Source: Bostrychus sinensis (lineage: Eukaryota > Chordata > Actinopteri > Gobiiformes > Eleotridae). Taken from it: 64,000 bases of DNA. The notes below the pieces were generated by a model that saw nothing but the letters and a program-made list of their open reading frames with translations, was not told the origin of the DNA and searched no databases. The translations under genes and the position numbers were made by a program. Within the stretch, counting starts at the first letter, position 1, and each line of letters begins with the position of its first letter. The stretch covers positions 40,161,093-40,225,092 of the forward strand of contig CM036245.1 of NCBI GenBank assembly GCA_020698575.1. Reading direction: 5' to 3'. Below are positions 19,070 through 31,789 of the stretch, in pieces.

Positions 19070-20600
19070 GTGCAAGGATGCTCCAGGTTCTTCTGACGTT
19101 GGTGCACACTGGAGCCATCTGGGACCTGTGACCTGAAACCCTAACATTAGTGGAGCTGAAAGAAAAAGGGTTACGCATTTACCATTACACCAATAACAAG
19201 ACCCAGTTTCCAAGTTTACCGTTGTTAAGATGACACAATGAGCACAATGTTAAAACAATAAGTCAAACCAGTTTTGAATATTTTAAGTTTTAACTCCTCA
19301 TTGTTTTAAAGCCCTTTGAAAGGACCAATGGAACCAGTTCAACCTGTGAAAAGGGATGGATTTGACACAATATTTCACACATGACCTGGAGATTCAAAGG
19401 GGTTAGTGTTAGAAAAATCAGGTTTCCACAAGAACAGAATCTGTCCCACAGTTTGACCAGTGAAGGCACAAATCATGTACAAAACCATACAGGCAACCTC
19501 AAAACCTGTAGGAGTTTAACCCAAAAACACATTAAAACACACTCTGTAATCCCTGTTACATTTTAGGTTAAGGTTAAACCTGCAACATTTCTTAAAAAAG
19601 GTTAAATATGACCCTTTCATAAAAGAGACAAAAATCCTTAACCAGACCTTAGATTTGGCCTGGCGTGGTCAAAAAAACAGTTAATACAACAGTTAAACAG
19701 AGACCGAAGGTGCACCCCCAGTAAACAATACACACACATAAACAAAAAAGTACAATTAAACGTAAGCTTCATTTGTGTAAATTGGTGCTTGTGGAACTGT
19801 TTGGGGCTAAAACAGGAGTGGGACAGGGGGACATGTGCCTGTGCTAGGCTAACCACCAACAAACACATTAAAAACATGGCATGCAGTCACAAAACCAGTA
19901 CAACCTCCTAAAACCAAAATACCATCTCCTACCAAGTTCTTTGGATCCAACGCCGTGCCATCACTTCCATATCCTCCTCAAGTTTACACCAGGCCTGGAT
20001 CCTAACGTGTGCACAAGGATGGTCCAAGTTCTTCTGACGTTGGTGCACACTGGAGCCATGGTTGGTGTTCCTCTGGGACCTGAAACCCTAACATTAGTAG
20101 AGCTGAAAGAAAAAGGGTTAAACATTTATAATTACAGTAATAAACAGCACACAAGACTCAGTTTCCAAGTGTACCATTGTAAAGATGACACAATGAGCAT
20201 AATGTTAGAACAGTAAGTCAAACCAGTTTTGAATATTTTAAGTTTTAACTCCTCATTGCATTAAGGCCACTATGATGAGTTCAAAATCAAGGTCCGTTAC
20301 GTTGCCCGGATTACCGGGGCCCCACCCTGGAGCCGGGCCTGGGGTTGGGGCTCGCAGGTGAGTGCCTGGTGGCCGGGTCTCCTCCCATGGGCCTGTAACT
20401 CACAGTTAGACCAGTGAAAGCCCAAACCATGTACAAAAACATACTGGCAACCTCAAACAAACTCCTCTAAGAGTTTAATCCAAAAACACATTAAACACAC
20501 ACTGTTACATTTTAAAAGGGGAAGAAACGGTTAAACCTGCAACATTTCTTAAAAGATTAGATTTAACTCTTTTCATTAAAGAGCCAAAAGTCCTTAAAGG
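19070..20600. repeat. Tandem duplication, unit about 940 bp
   Basis: Blocks 19070-19310 and 20010-20265 are near-identical (CTTCTGACGTTGGTGCACAC, AACCAGTTTTGAATATTTTA). So are 19450-19640 and 20400-20600 (GTTAAACCTGCAACATTTCT, CCAAAAACACATTAAA). Order is kept, so this is a direct duplication. The second copy has gained a GC-rich block at 20290-20395 (ACCGGGGCCCCACCCTGGAG). Confidence 0.75.
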
Positions 20601-21077
20601 AACAGTCCACCATTTTTCCATACTAAACTATGTTCTGCCCTGATCTTAGACGAGTTGATGCGTATCTCTCTGGTCTTGTGCATGCCCTGTGTGCCTTTTG
20701 TGGGCCTGTTGAGTGACACTAACTGGTTAGCATTTAGCTTATCCCTATCGGTCCAAACGCGGCTCAAGTTAGAAGCAACCAAGCTCTTCCACATTTTCCC
20801 TATTTAAATACAGTTACATGAGTAGTTACATGACCCAAGTACAGTTACACAAAAATGAAAAGTGGCGATTTTCTAAGCGGATAAAAATTGGTAAGGCGTA
20901 ATAACACTTTAGGAGCACTTTGGCAGAAGTGTTGCCGAGCATTGTTTCAATACGCGCTTCACCATGCCAAAAATCACGTGACCAGTCAAACCGAGGCCTC
21001 GTTACGTCAGAAGTGTCAGAGATACGTGTCGAGCTACGGTTTCAAGCTTCTTCGCGGGAGTTTTGATGGGGGTGGCT

Positions 21078-22253
21078 TGTAATTGTGTCAAAAAACTTGA
21101 CCCACGCTATGTCCTGCCCACTCGTCAGGCTGTAAGGGCAATGATTGAAAAGAAATATAAAGAGGCCAAAGAGCAGATATATGACTCAAAGCCAGGAAAT
21201 AAAAGTGACTTTCTTCAAAACAAGTGTTAAAGCAAAAGAAAAACTTGGAGAACTCCAGACACCACTAAACAAGCCACCACACAAATTAATTCAAGAAGTT
21301 GAAACAAAGTGGAATTTAACTTTTTTAATGCTACAATGACTGTATGAACAGCGTGAGCCAGTTGGAGCAGCACTCGCTTCCCTTGAGACTGATTTACCTC
21401 CCCTCTCTTGCAGTGATTATGAGACTATGAATGAATGCTTAGAAGTTCTTGGACCAGTTAATCTGGCATCTAATGAGCTTGCAGCAGAGAAAACTGTATC
21501 GGCCTCAAAAGTGATACCAATAATAAGAATGGTTCAGCACAAACTTTAGCTCAGCTACTGTGCTGGACCCAAGATTTAAAACTTTTGGGAGCTTTTGGGA
21601 GTCAAACATGCGCACAAGATGCTGTTGCCAAAATAACATCTGAGTGTGCCAGAGCAGGACTGAGAGAGCAACCCCATCAACTTCACAGGTATTATATATA
21701 TTATATATATATATTATATATTTTCATTGTTTGTTTGTTTTTTTATATTGTTATGTCGAACAAAATACAAAGAATTGTATGATATCCACTTAAACAGTCA
21801 GGATCAGGAGAGACACCTGAACTTGCAGAAGTGGAGGAAAGTGACATTGTCTGGGACCTTCTGGACAGTCGCGTTGGTTTGTATTAGCTTTTTTTTTGTT
21901 TTTGTTTTTTAGCATTTTAAATAATTAGCATTGGTTAATTTGGTCTCTTTTTCTCTGTTTTAGGTGCAACCCAAGGATCTAACAGTGCCACAGCTGATGC
22001 CACTGTTGAAGTTCAGTGCTAATTATCAGAGGCCTACCTCTCCAGAGGAGAAGACCCCCTCAATTATTGGTCAGGAAGACAAACCATTTATCCTCACCTT
22101 TACCTGCTGGCAAAAGACTACTTGCACATGCCGGCAACATCAGTGCCATGTGAGCGGGCCTTCTCCAAAGCTGGAGAGGTAGTGAGCCAGAAGAGGAGCA
22201 GATTAAAACCCAACACAGTTGAAATGATTCTTTTCTTGAGTAAAAACCTCTAA
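21078..22253 (+). pseudogene. Degenerate ZBED-type hAT transposase
   Basis: Conserved blocks appear in order over several frames: KKLDPRYVLPTRQAVRAMIE, HKLIQEVETKWNLTFLMLQ, EQREPVGAALASLE, a SASKVIPIIRM segment, and the dimerisation block YLHMPATSVPCERAFSKAGE to RSRLKPNTVEMILFL near 22120-22250. These match the C-terminal two thirds of hAT transposases of the ZBED group. Stops, frameshifts and an AT-repeat at 21690-21720 break it. The N-terminal BED finger was not found. TIRs were not located. Confidence 0.82.
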
Positions 22254-24085
22254 AACTTTACAAATACCTTCTCACATTTACTAACATAGTCCCCCACCCA
22301 CACCCCCGACAACTTTTCCAAAAATGTTCCAATTTCAGAAAAACTACAGTTGCACAATCACTATCCCAGTTGCTTAACCACATCATTTTATTCTCCAATT
22401 TTTCCACTTTAAAATGCCTCTGTAGCTGCAAACTCTTTAGTTGGCCAAGTCAGAATACAACTAATACATTCATATAAGTATAGGACACAAAGACACCAGT
22501 TTGAAAAGTACATTTTTATTAGAAAGTAGGTCAAGTAGCCAAGCCATTTTATTGGTATAGCACATTTAAAAATGTGAGTTGCGCCAAAGTGGGAAAAGCA
22601 ACTTAATTTAAAAACAAGTTGACACAAAATAATGTAAAACACTTTCATAATAAGCAGAAGAATTAAGTTACAATAGAATAAAAATAAAATGGAAGTGATA
22701 AAATACATCCAGATAAAAGTCACAGAAAAGGGGGGTGGGGGTTGGAGGAAGGGGGTAAGCAAGGTTCACAAAAGCTTTACGTCACATCCACACAAATGCA
22801 TTACACAGACAAATCCAGCAGATGTCGCTCTTCTGACTGTGTCAAAAGATTTGAAGCAGTGTGTCATTTTTAGTGCAGTTGTCTCAAAGTGGTTCAGTGT
22901 TTCATGAGGTTTCAGTTTCACCATCACTAGTTAGCACTAACAGGTGCTTCTTTGGCTTTTGCTTTTTAATGACAGTTGGCAGCCAGCTGAGAGGTGCATT
23001 TACTGCCACCTACTAGACCGGAGTGGGGACAGGACATAAGCAGCAAATAAAAATAATAAAAAATAAATAAAAAAGGGTTGTACTAAATACTACAGTATGG
23101 ATGATATACTAAAATCTATTAATTAAACCTGTTACTGTTAAATAGTGAGCAATAACTTTCCAAAGTTTCGGCAAAAAGGCTCCTAGGAGATTTGCAATAG
23201 TTAAATCGTGTCTGTTGTTTCTACACCACGCTACTAGGTCAGCTCTCTCTTTCATATCTGCTGCAGTGGATTAATACATGTTCCACAGTTTCTGATTTGT
23301 GACAGTGACTGCCTAGTCCAGTGAGGTGTCTGTTTTATGCAGGGAATCATTTACTCCAGAGTGTATGTCCATGTCCACCTACATACAAACTTATGGAATA
23401 CATTCTAAAGTATGCTCTGTAACAAACATAGTTTCTACTGCATAAAGTTACCATAATTGTCAAAATTGTAGGTAGTTGAATACTTAAAAATGCTAAATCT
23501 AAGACCATATAGTGGAATCCCAAATGAAAAAATAATTATATGTTTTAATATAGAGACTGGTCATGTGAAATTGTTAAAATATAAGTGTAGTCTGAGCTGA
23601 GTACAGTTGGAAGGCACTAGATGAGACGTTTTACACTTAGTAAAAGTGTAAGTAAGCTATTGAATAATGTTAATAATGAAGTTAATGACAAAAATAGTTT
23701 TTTTTTAGTAATCAACCATGACAGAGCAGAAAAGAGGAGAGGAGGTAGCTCTGTCTCCTAAATTATTCTTTAATTTCTTACTAAATTGTTAAAATTATTT
23801 TTAAATTTCTCTCTATTATTTTATTTTGTAAAAATATAATATAGAATGGTGGTGTTTAAATTTACTTTGAAGCAGTTAATTTGTTTGCGTATTTTTTATT
23901 TTTTATTTTTATAGAAGAGAGTGCAGGCTTCCAGCCTCTTAATTCGGTGACTAGGGACAGACTGAGAGAGAAGGCTAGATCCATGTCGTGGTCATTTGGA
24001 TAGGCGGAGCTACAGGAGGAGTCTTGTCTATGTCTCTGGTATAGGGCTATATCTGTTAAAGCCATTTAGTAACAACAACTGCCCC
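22254..24085. other. Intergenic AT-rich stretch
   Basis: No gene seen. The part from about 23130 to 23360 looks like a decayed repeat, possibly a LINE end, but I could not assign it. Frames here are short and AT-driven. Confidence 0.4.
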
Positions 24086-24146
24086 ATATTGGAAGAATAA
24101 AAATAATAATTGGACGTTTGAATTGGACGTTCGAAGATTTTTTATA

Positions 24147-24177
<31 letters not shown>

Positions 24178-24386
24178 GAGAAACAGAGGAAGGATTTTGG
24201 GATAAGAAGAGGAAAGTTTTTTGAAAACTTTTTAAGAAGAGATTTTTTTTTCTTTTTCTTTTTCCTTGCTTTTCTTTCACGTGGCGACTGATGTCAGCCG
24301 ATAACGGCCGGTAACGGTCTGGCAGCCGCTGTGGGAAAGGGGACAAAGATTAAGAGCAATTAAATCAGAAAAACCCTACAACAACA

Positions 24387-25125
24387 ATGTCTCAATTCAT
24401 CACGTTGACACAAGCAGTGGAGCTTTGGAGTAACAAGATATGTGAAGAAGAATCCAACCCTAAAAAGGCACAAAATTATGTATGCATCATTCAGGAGTTG
24501 TCCAAAAAATATGTTGCAAAATGTATAATCGATTGTGGAAAGGAAGCACTTGCTCCACAGAGGAACAATGGAAGAGGATAATGGACTATCATCATGGGAA
24601 GGTTTTGCACTACAAGACACATCCCATCTGGACAGTCCATGGAAAATGATAAATGACCTGACAGATCCTAGAGCATGAAGACAAAAATACTCTGGCTAAG
24701 AAAATGTACCAATGGGCAAAAGAGATGAAGGAAAAACAAGAGCTGAAAGAATAGTCTTTTATGGTGATTAAACCAAATAAAAAAAGGTGACAATAAAAGA
24801 AAAGGAGAAATTTCTAGAAGTTTCTCAAAACGAGGCCACAGTGGGAATTTATCCTACAGTACCAGAACATAAGAAAAAACACAGCTACAGTACACGTTTC
24901 AAGCATGACACGCTTATCAGAGTAACTTGGATGACGTGGAGCCTCGGACTAGGTGAACACCAACTGGATGAGCTACTTCAGAGTTTGCCAGGAACTAAGA
25001 GGAGACCAGAAAATTGGGATGACATTCCTCTAACAGATAGTAAGCTTCGTTACCCATCCTCTACATCTGATTTGATTTCCCTGGAAGATGAACACCAGGA
25101 AAACACCAAGGAGTCACAGTGACAA
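24387..25125 (+). mobile_element. Endogenous retrovirus: gag-like remnant
   Basis: An ATG-started frame at 24387-24581 (MSQFITLTQAVELWSN) and a second frame at 24787-25122, with a spacer holding stops, sit where gag would lie in a provirus whose pol end follows directly. A leader-like region with poly-T precedes it (24150-24360). The gag call rests mainly on position; no zinc knuckle or major homology region was seen. Confidence 0.35.
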
Positions 25126-25329
25126 AGAAAACAGGAGCAGAAGGACTAATGACTCAACAACAAGAATGAAACAGACACTAAGAAGCAGGAGCTTTAACTG
25201 GCCACCATGAAACTACAATTACAAAAGCCTCAAACGGATCTCAAAGATGCACAAGCCTATTGGTTCATTTAATAATGATTCCCCATTTATTGAATGGGAC
25301 AACTAACACCATGCATATGTTAAAATGCT

Positions 25330-25770
25330 CCAGAAAATAGTCTTACAACTACATCAATGCAGACAAAGGACTCATGACTTACCAACTACTCCCGATCCTG
25401 ATGTTTCACCTGGCTCCTGGGTGTATGTTAAAGTACATAAACGCAACTGGACTACCCCTTTCCAGACTGAACCATACCAAATTATTCAATCAACTGGTTG
25501 ATCTGTGCAGGTCCAAAAGGGGACTTGTGGTATGTGGTATGTGGAATGTGGTATCATCTGTCACACTGTCCAGTTGATCCAACTCAATGCACTCTAAGTC
25601 AAGTCCAGGCGGACATCACTGCAGTATCTGAAGATCAATTCCCTGGTCCATCGGCTGATGGAGGAGATTTGCCAATGCAGTTCACCTCTGGGGCTCCAGA
25701 GGGGGAGGAAAGGAGAAAAATAAGGGAAGTACAGGCCAATTAATTTCCCTTGCAAAATTGCTGAAATGTT
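25330..25770 (+). mobile_element. Endogenous retrovirus: 3' end of pol (integrase tail)
   Basis: The plus strand reads DVSPGSWVYVKVHKRNWTTP shortly after 25395, the C-terminal SH3-like region of a retroviral integrase; a stop follows soon after. Protease, reverse transcriptase, RNase H and the integrase core are absent between the gag-like remnant and this point, so the provirus has a large internal deletion. A possible start of env-type sequence (glycosylation-site rich) follows at about 25786-25930. Confidence 0.65.
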
Positions 25771-26053
25771 ATTTTCTTTACATTAATGACTATTCTTTTT
25801 TCAATTAATTGTTCAATTAATTTCTCAATTATTGAACGTGACCTCGGACAGCCTACTAGCAACACAATCAATGCAACTGGCCGTGAGGAAACTAGATGGA
25901 AGATAGCGGCCAATTATACAGGTATGACACAATCAGGGGTGCCGCCAGGTATTCTGGGCCCCCTGAAAAGAGCAGGGCAACATTAAATAACATCCATATT
26001 TTGCTATAAGTCCAATTAAATAGCTGCCTCTAAGAAATATACAAATAAAAAAT

Positions 26054-26056
<3 letters not shown>

Positions 26057-26140
<84 letters not shown>
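26057..26140. repeat. (TA)n microsatellite, about 80 bp
   Basis: An uninterrupted TA dinucleotide run directly next to the 3' end of the LINE at 26145-28285. Confidence 0.95.
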
Positions 26141-26143
<3 letters not shown>

Positions 26144-26144
26144 T

Positions 26145-28285
26145 GTCCTCTCGCCCTCCACTGGCGGTTTCATCCATTCAAGCTCGGGTCCTCTACCAGA
26201 GGCCTGGGAGCTTGAGGGTTCTGCGCAGTATCTTTGCTGTTCCTAGGACTGCGCTCTTCTGGACTGAGATGTCTGATGTTTTTCCTGGGATCTGCTGTAG
26301 CCACTCTTCCAGTTTGGGGGTTACTGCCCCGAGTGCTCCGATGACCACGGGCACCACTGTTGCCGTCACTTTCCAGGCCTTCTCAAGTTCTTCTTTGAGG
26401 CCTTGGTACTTCTCCAGTTTCTCATGTTCCTTTTTCCTGATGTTACAATCGCTTGGTATTGCGATGTCAACCACAACGGCTTTCCTCTGCTGTTTGTCCA
26501 TCACCACAATGTCCGGTTGGTTCGCCACAACCATTTTGTCTGTCTGGATCTGGAAGTCCCACAGGATCTTAGCTCGGTCATTCTCTATCACCTTTGGAGG
26601 TGTTTTCCATCTTGACCTCGGGACTTCCAGACTGTACTCTGCACAGATGTTCCTGTACACTATACCAGCCACTTGGTTATGACGCTCCATGTATGCTTTC
26701 CCTGCCAGCATCTTACATCCTGCAGTTATGTGCTGGATTGTCTCAGGGGCCTCTTTGCACAGTCTGCACCTGGGGTCTTGTCTCCTGTCATCTTCCTGAT
26801 GTATTCAAGGATCTTGGATGTTTCATCCTGGACAGTGGTTCTGACACTCACCAGTCCTCTGCCTCCTTCCTTATGCTTAGTGTACAGTCTCAGAGTGCTG
26901 GATTTGGGGTGGAACCCTCCATGCATGGTCAGGAGCTTCCGTGTTTTCACATCTGTGGTCTGAATCTCTTCCTTTGGCCAGCTTATTATTCCCGCAGGGT
27001 ATCTGATGACTGCCATTGAGCTGACTCCTTAGGACTTTTCTTACTCGTTGGAGGTATTTGGCTGTGCCTGCTTTTCTTGTGGCCTGTTCCAGGTTGCCAT
27101 TTGCTTGTTGGATTCCAAGGTACTTGTAGCTGTCCTCAATGTCTGCTATTCTGCCATCTGGGAGTGAGACCCTCTCTTCCCTCTCTTTGTCACCATCTGC
27201 ACACATTTCTCAAGTCCGAATGACATTCCGATGTCATTGCTGTAGATCCTGGTTGTGTGGATCAGTGAGTCAATGTCTCTCTCGCTTTTGGCGTACAGCT
27301 TGATATCATCCATGTAGAGGAGGTGACTGATGGTGGCCCCGTTCCTGAGTCGGTACCCATAGCCAGCCTTGGTGATTATCTGGCTGAGGGGGTTCAGACC
27401 TATGCAGAACAGCAGTGGCATCTCCTTGGTATATCCCACATTTAATGGACACTTGTGCAGTTGGCTTGCAGTTGGCCTCAAGGCTGGTCTTCCACTGACT
27501 CATCGAGTTTGCACTGAAGGCTCTTAGAGTGTTTAGCTCCTCCTCCATGATGCCTGACATGAGCTTCCATGTGATGGGGATGGGGCTGTTCCCTTCAGGG
27601 GATCCTTCTGGATCAGGATTGTCCGGCCTTCAGTTAGCCATTCAGGGTGGGTCCCATCCTTTAGCAGCTGGTTCATTTGTGCTGCCAGGCGCTTCATGGA
27701 GTGAAGTTAGCATTTTCAGCCAGTAGGTGTGGATCATGTCAGGCCCTGGTGCTGTCCAGTTTTTCATACCTGAGACTCTTTCTTGGAAGTCTGCCACTGT
27801 GATGGTTACTGGTTCTTGTTCTGGGAGGTTGCTGTGGTCTGCTCTTAGATCCTCCAGCCACTGTGCACTGTTGTTGTGTGACACCTCCTTCTCCCATATG
27901 CCTTTCCAGTATTGTTCAGTCTCCAGCCTTGGTGGGTCTGCTCTGTTGTTTTTACCCTGCCACTGAGAGTACACTTTAGCTGGTTGAGTTGAGAACAGCC
28001 GGTCTGTACGTCTGTAGTCGGGTGGCCAAGGCTTAGAGTCTTTGCTTGGCAATGCTTCTGGTGTTCATTTTAGCCATGATCTTATCTCTCAGGTCAGTTG
28101 CTGCCTCGCTCAGTGTGATGGTGCTTATTGGGGCTTCGTACCCAAACTCTGGATGGGGAGTTGGTGTTAACTCCCCTCTGACCTTGCGTCCTGGCTCCCC
28201 CTTGCCATAGCATATGTGTTGTATCTTGTCAATCTCAAGTTGTAAAAGCAGGTGCCGCTTGTGGATGTTGGAACGCTGAGCTACT
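26145..28285 (-). mobile_element. R4/Rex6-like LINE, degenerate
   Basis: The minus strand carries reverse transcriptase pieces (YRLRNGATISHLLYMDDIKL, DIGMSFGLEKC, IADIEDSYKYLGI) and further on a restriction-enzyme-like endonuclease tail (VVANQPDIVVMDKQQRKAVV, VDIAIPSD, spanning 26711-26193). The PD and D residues of a PD-(D/E)xK site are visible. It ends in LGTAKILRRTLKLPGL. Several frameshifts break it. The endonuclease type places it in the R4/Dong group (Rex6 in fish). Its 3' end abuts the (TA)n tract. Confidence 0.82.
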
Positions 28286-30038
28286 AGTTGTTTAGGGAAA
28301 AGGAGTCATGCTCTGGTCTCCCAGTGGTATTAAAATATACCAACAGAGATGTCAGGAGGACATCATATATTTGGATGCCACTGGGAGTCTTTTAAAGACT
28401 CAGAAGGGCAGGCCACCATATTACATTTATGAGCTGGTTGTCAGGCAACATTTGTGACGACAGACCACACAACCGCATCATTGCATTACTTTCTGCAGGC
28501 TTTCTTAACAGATGTCAAAAAATGGCATGGCAGGAGAGCAAGACCACCGGTGATGATCATGTGTGATGGCTCAATGGTGTTGATGCAGGCCATTTGTATG
28601 GCCTTTATGAACAAAGGCCTTCATGACACCATTAGGACATATTACAGGATCGCCGAGGGGTTGCTGTCATGGAGGACATTAACACTCCAATCCTCCATAG
28701 ATGTCTGAGTCACATCCTGAGAAAAGCCAAAGACATGTGCAGAAAATAGTAAGTGTTGTATCATATACAAATTTTTGTAATACGGAACTGTTCCCATTTC
28801 AGGGGTCAAAACAGTGAATCCTCTGCCTCCATCTAACCCTGTCCAATCACCTCTCCCACATTAACTTCATGTCCTCTTTCACTACATCCATGAATCTCCT
28901 CTTTGGTGTTTGTCAAGGCCTCTTGTTTCCTTGTAGCTTTAACAGTTTAACACCTTGTGTCTCTGAGATTGAACAGGTGTAAATGTGGTAATTTTGTAGT
29001 TTTTGTAGGACAATGTTTTCTGGCCATTCATAGGAGCTGTGAGAAGAAAATTCTTGCCCGCATTATACAATTCCTACAATACTTGCATACCAAGGCAGGC
29101 ATATTGTTGGGATCCCATAGCAGACAGCACAAAGTCCAATGGTACAGTGGTATAGCCCATATAGTGATTGTGCAATATACTGCATTAGTAACCAAAGACA
29201 GATAAAATGGCTCCTTTGTCTCTCCCAAAATTTGCTTTTAATACAGATCACAGTGAAATCTGTAATATGCATAATGGTCCATGGAGATTCCTGTTCAACC
29301 CTGTTGTGCTCTTTCTCTAAATCTACAAAGGGCTCCCTCTGATCTTCTACAGTACTTCATCAGCATCCTCAAGGCAAACACTACATCAGTATTACTTGGC
29401 ATGGACGCACACTGATGATCAAAATGCTCACCTCTCCTGTTTGTGTAGCTTTCCCCACTCTTTCCAGTAACTTAATTGTATGGCTTATCAGCTTTACTCC
29501 TCTGTACTTTCCATAACCCAACACATCTCTATTCTCAAAAATCATCACATGTACCACTGTTGCTCAGGGCCCTTATGTATAATGGGTACATTGGGCACTA
29601 CCATTTTGCCATGCATGTTTTTGGACTGATTACAACTGCCACAACAATGGCAGAACTTGAGGACATGGTGGAAAGTGCTTCTGTTGTCTTCTCAAGTCCT
29701 GCTGTGGGCTCAAATGTTAGAAAACACTTCCAAAATCTGCAAACCATGTTGTTAAATATAAGAGACACACCTGTTGCCAAGACAAACTTGAACCCTGTAC
29801 AACTTGGAGGTAATTTCCTAGTGAGGTTTCATAGTATATCACAAATTTACCTGATTAGTGATAAATACAACAGTTCATTTTTTTGTTTTTGTAGGACAAT
29901 GTAACGGAGAATGATTTTGGGAGACACCTGAAAATTGTCCTTGACAGAGCCCCTCTGGACAACAAAGGAGAACCCAATGTGTATTTTTCAGAAGGGCTCC
30001 TGCAGCATATGTTGAAATATATGTTTCCATATGCAGCC

Positions 30039-30263
30039 GGACGCCTCCCTGGGGAGGTGTTCCGGGCATGTCCCACCGGGAGGAGGCCCCGGGGAAGACC
30101 TAGGACACGCTGGAGGGACTATGTCTCTCGGCTGGCCTGGGAACTCCTGAGGAGCTGGAGGAAGTGTCCGGGGAGAGGGATGTCTGGGTGTCCCTGCTTA
30201 GACTGCTGCCTCCGCGACCCGGCCCCGGATAAAGCGGAAGAAGATGGATGGATGGATGGATGG
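30039..30263 (+). mobile_element. Rex3/RTE-like LINE 3' end, TSD ATATGCAGCC
   Basis: A 225-bp insertion with a perfect 10-bp duplication ATATGCAGCC (30029-30038 and 30264-30273). It encodes the last residues of a LINE protein (LPGEVFRACPTGRRPRGRPR, TRWRDYVSRLAWE) and ends in (GATG)n, the tail type described for fish Rex3. Strong 5' truncation is normal for such elements. Confidence 0.8.
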
Positions 30264-31429
30264 ATATGCAGCCCTCTGGACTGGGATAATGCTAGGTATG
30301 CGGTGTGTCTGTCAGCTTAGATCTTTTCACTTGTGTGTAGGTAAATAATATACATATATACTCTGTTAAGGGGACCTTGGATGACATGGAAGGGGTCGGG
30401 CCTATATGGAGGCCTCAAAAAATATGAGGCTTTTAAAACCCTTCCAAAACAGGTAAAACTAATATTTACTATGTACTAATCTATTAATGACTTGTAATGT
30501 GTACTTCTGGCCTTTCTGCAGAACATAACAAGTGACAATAAGACCCAGGGGATCATGGAGAAGAGCCAGTGGGACCTGAAGCATGTGAGATATAATTCAA
30601 GGAAAATGTCCCGGCTGGATGACTTTGTGGTCCAGTATCAGGCCACGCACTCTGCTCTACTGAGGGAATATAAGGACTCTTTGCGAGTATTCACAACAAA
30701 GGTAGTGGAAATAGATTTTTATTCATTTATTTATAGCTGTATGGATAATTAAATGTTGCAAGTCATTGTGATATTACATTTAAATGACATAACATGTATT
30801 GAAATGATGAACAATCTGTGTATAATGTCTATATAAAATGCAAATTTGATGGAGACATACAGAATCCTGGTAGAAAAATGGATGAAATCCCGCCACCAGA
30901 AGAAGGGCAGCTATGTAGCTCCAATAACAAAGCCCTTCCCATTCAAACATGAAAAAGGGGTATAAAGGTCTTGTGAATTGTAAACACTGAGTTTGGAAAC
31001 ATTTGTTTTGGTTTTTACATACACTGATTTTCCTATCTTTCATTATAGTTAATATCTGCAAAGGCCCACAGTGTGCAGCACAAACAAGACACTGTAAAAC
31101 AAGACACTGTAAAACCAGAGCCACACACACCAACTCCAGAGACATCAGTTGTGGCACTGGAATCTCCCTCTCTTGAAGAGCAGGCATATTATAGTTGCAA
31201 TATTGGTAGATCAATTGGCATATCGGTTAACAGTTGCACAAAAAATGTTAATGCTATATATATAAATATATATTTTTTTATTTTGCTGCAGCTCGACGAT
31301 TTGTGGCGTAAAGAATCAGAGATTGTGGTAGCATTAGTTCCTACTCAGAACAAAGGGGACACAATAGCTATCCACCACACTGACCTGTGTACTCTGCTGA
31401 CCCCACAACTGGCTAGATGGCGAGGTAAT

Positions 31430-31600
31430 TGTATCTATTGTACATGTGCTATCCAATAAATTGAATATTATGTAGAAGTGCACATTTCTCTGAGGTTCTA
31501 TTCAAAAAGTGAAACGTGTGTATTTATAGATTTAGTATAAAGAGTGAAACATTTCAAGCATTGTTTCCTCTTAATTTTGATTATTCAGACTGTACAATTG
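31430..31600 (+). repeat. Dispersed repeat, GTGCTATCCAATAAA family
   Basis: ACATGTGCTATCCAATAAAT, TATTCAAAAAGTGAAACGTG and AATTTTGATTATTCAGA recur in similar form at 58990-59165. This looks like the end of a dispersed DNA transposon family; the class was not fixed. Confidence 0.5.
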
Positions 31601-31789
31601 AGTCAGGGCTTTCCTGAACCAGAGACAGGGTCAGCAGCATATTTTCTAAAGAAAGGCACTGGCTTGAAGTATAGAGCCAACAGAGCCTTTTACTGCAAAG
31701 TTTTAGTAGACTGTATGCTTCTTCCTGCTCACAAGCTTTATGGAGTGGCTGATTTAATCATCCAGCAGGACTTGAGGTCCAGCACACAC

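Larger units (their letters stand above)
28310..31760 (+). mobile_element. Multi-exon MULE-like transposase gene, broken
   Basis: A set of plus-strand exons with GT-AG borders: about 28310-28748, 29578-29819, 29895-30295 (split by a LINE insertion), 30522-30701, 31049-31205 and 31292-31424, with more possible near 31600. The first reads IIYLDATGSLLKTQKGRPPY, TTDHTTASLHYFLQAF, VMIMCDGSMVLMQAICMAFM and, after a one-base shift, PILHRCLSHILRKAKDMC. The DATG, CDGS and RC-x-SH blocks resemble the D, D and C...H motifs of MULE transposases, which is inference. At least two frame breaks occur in the first exon. Not recognised as a named gene. Confidence 0.5.

Noticed and set aside
26143..27019. Plus-strand frames of 140-180 residues
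   Set aside because: Antisense to the R4-like LINE, whose endonuclease and RT motifs are clear on the minus strand.
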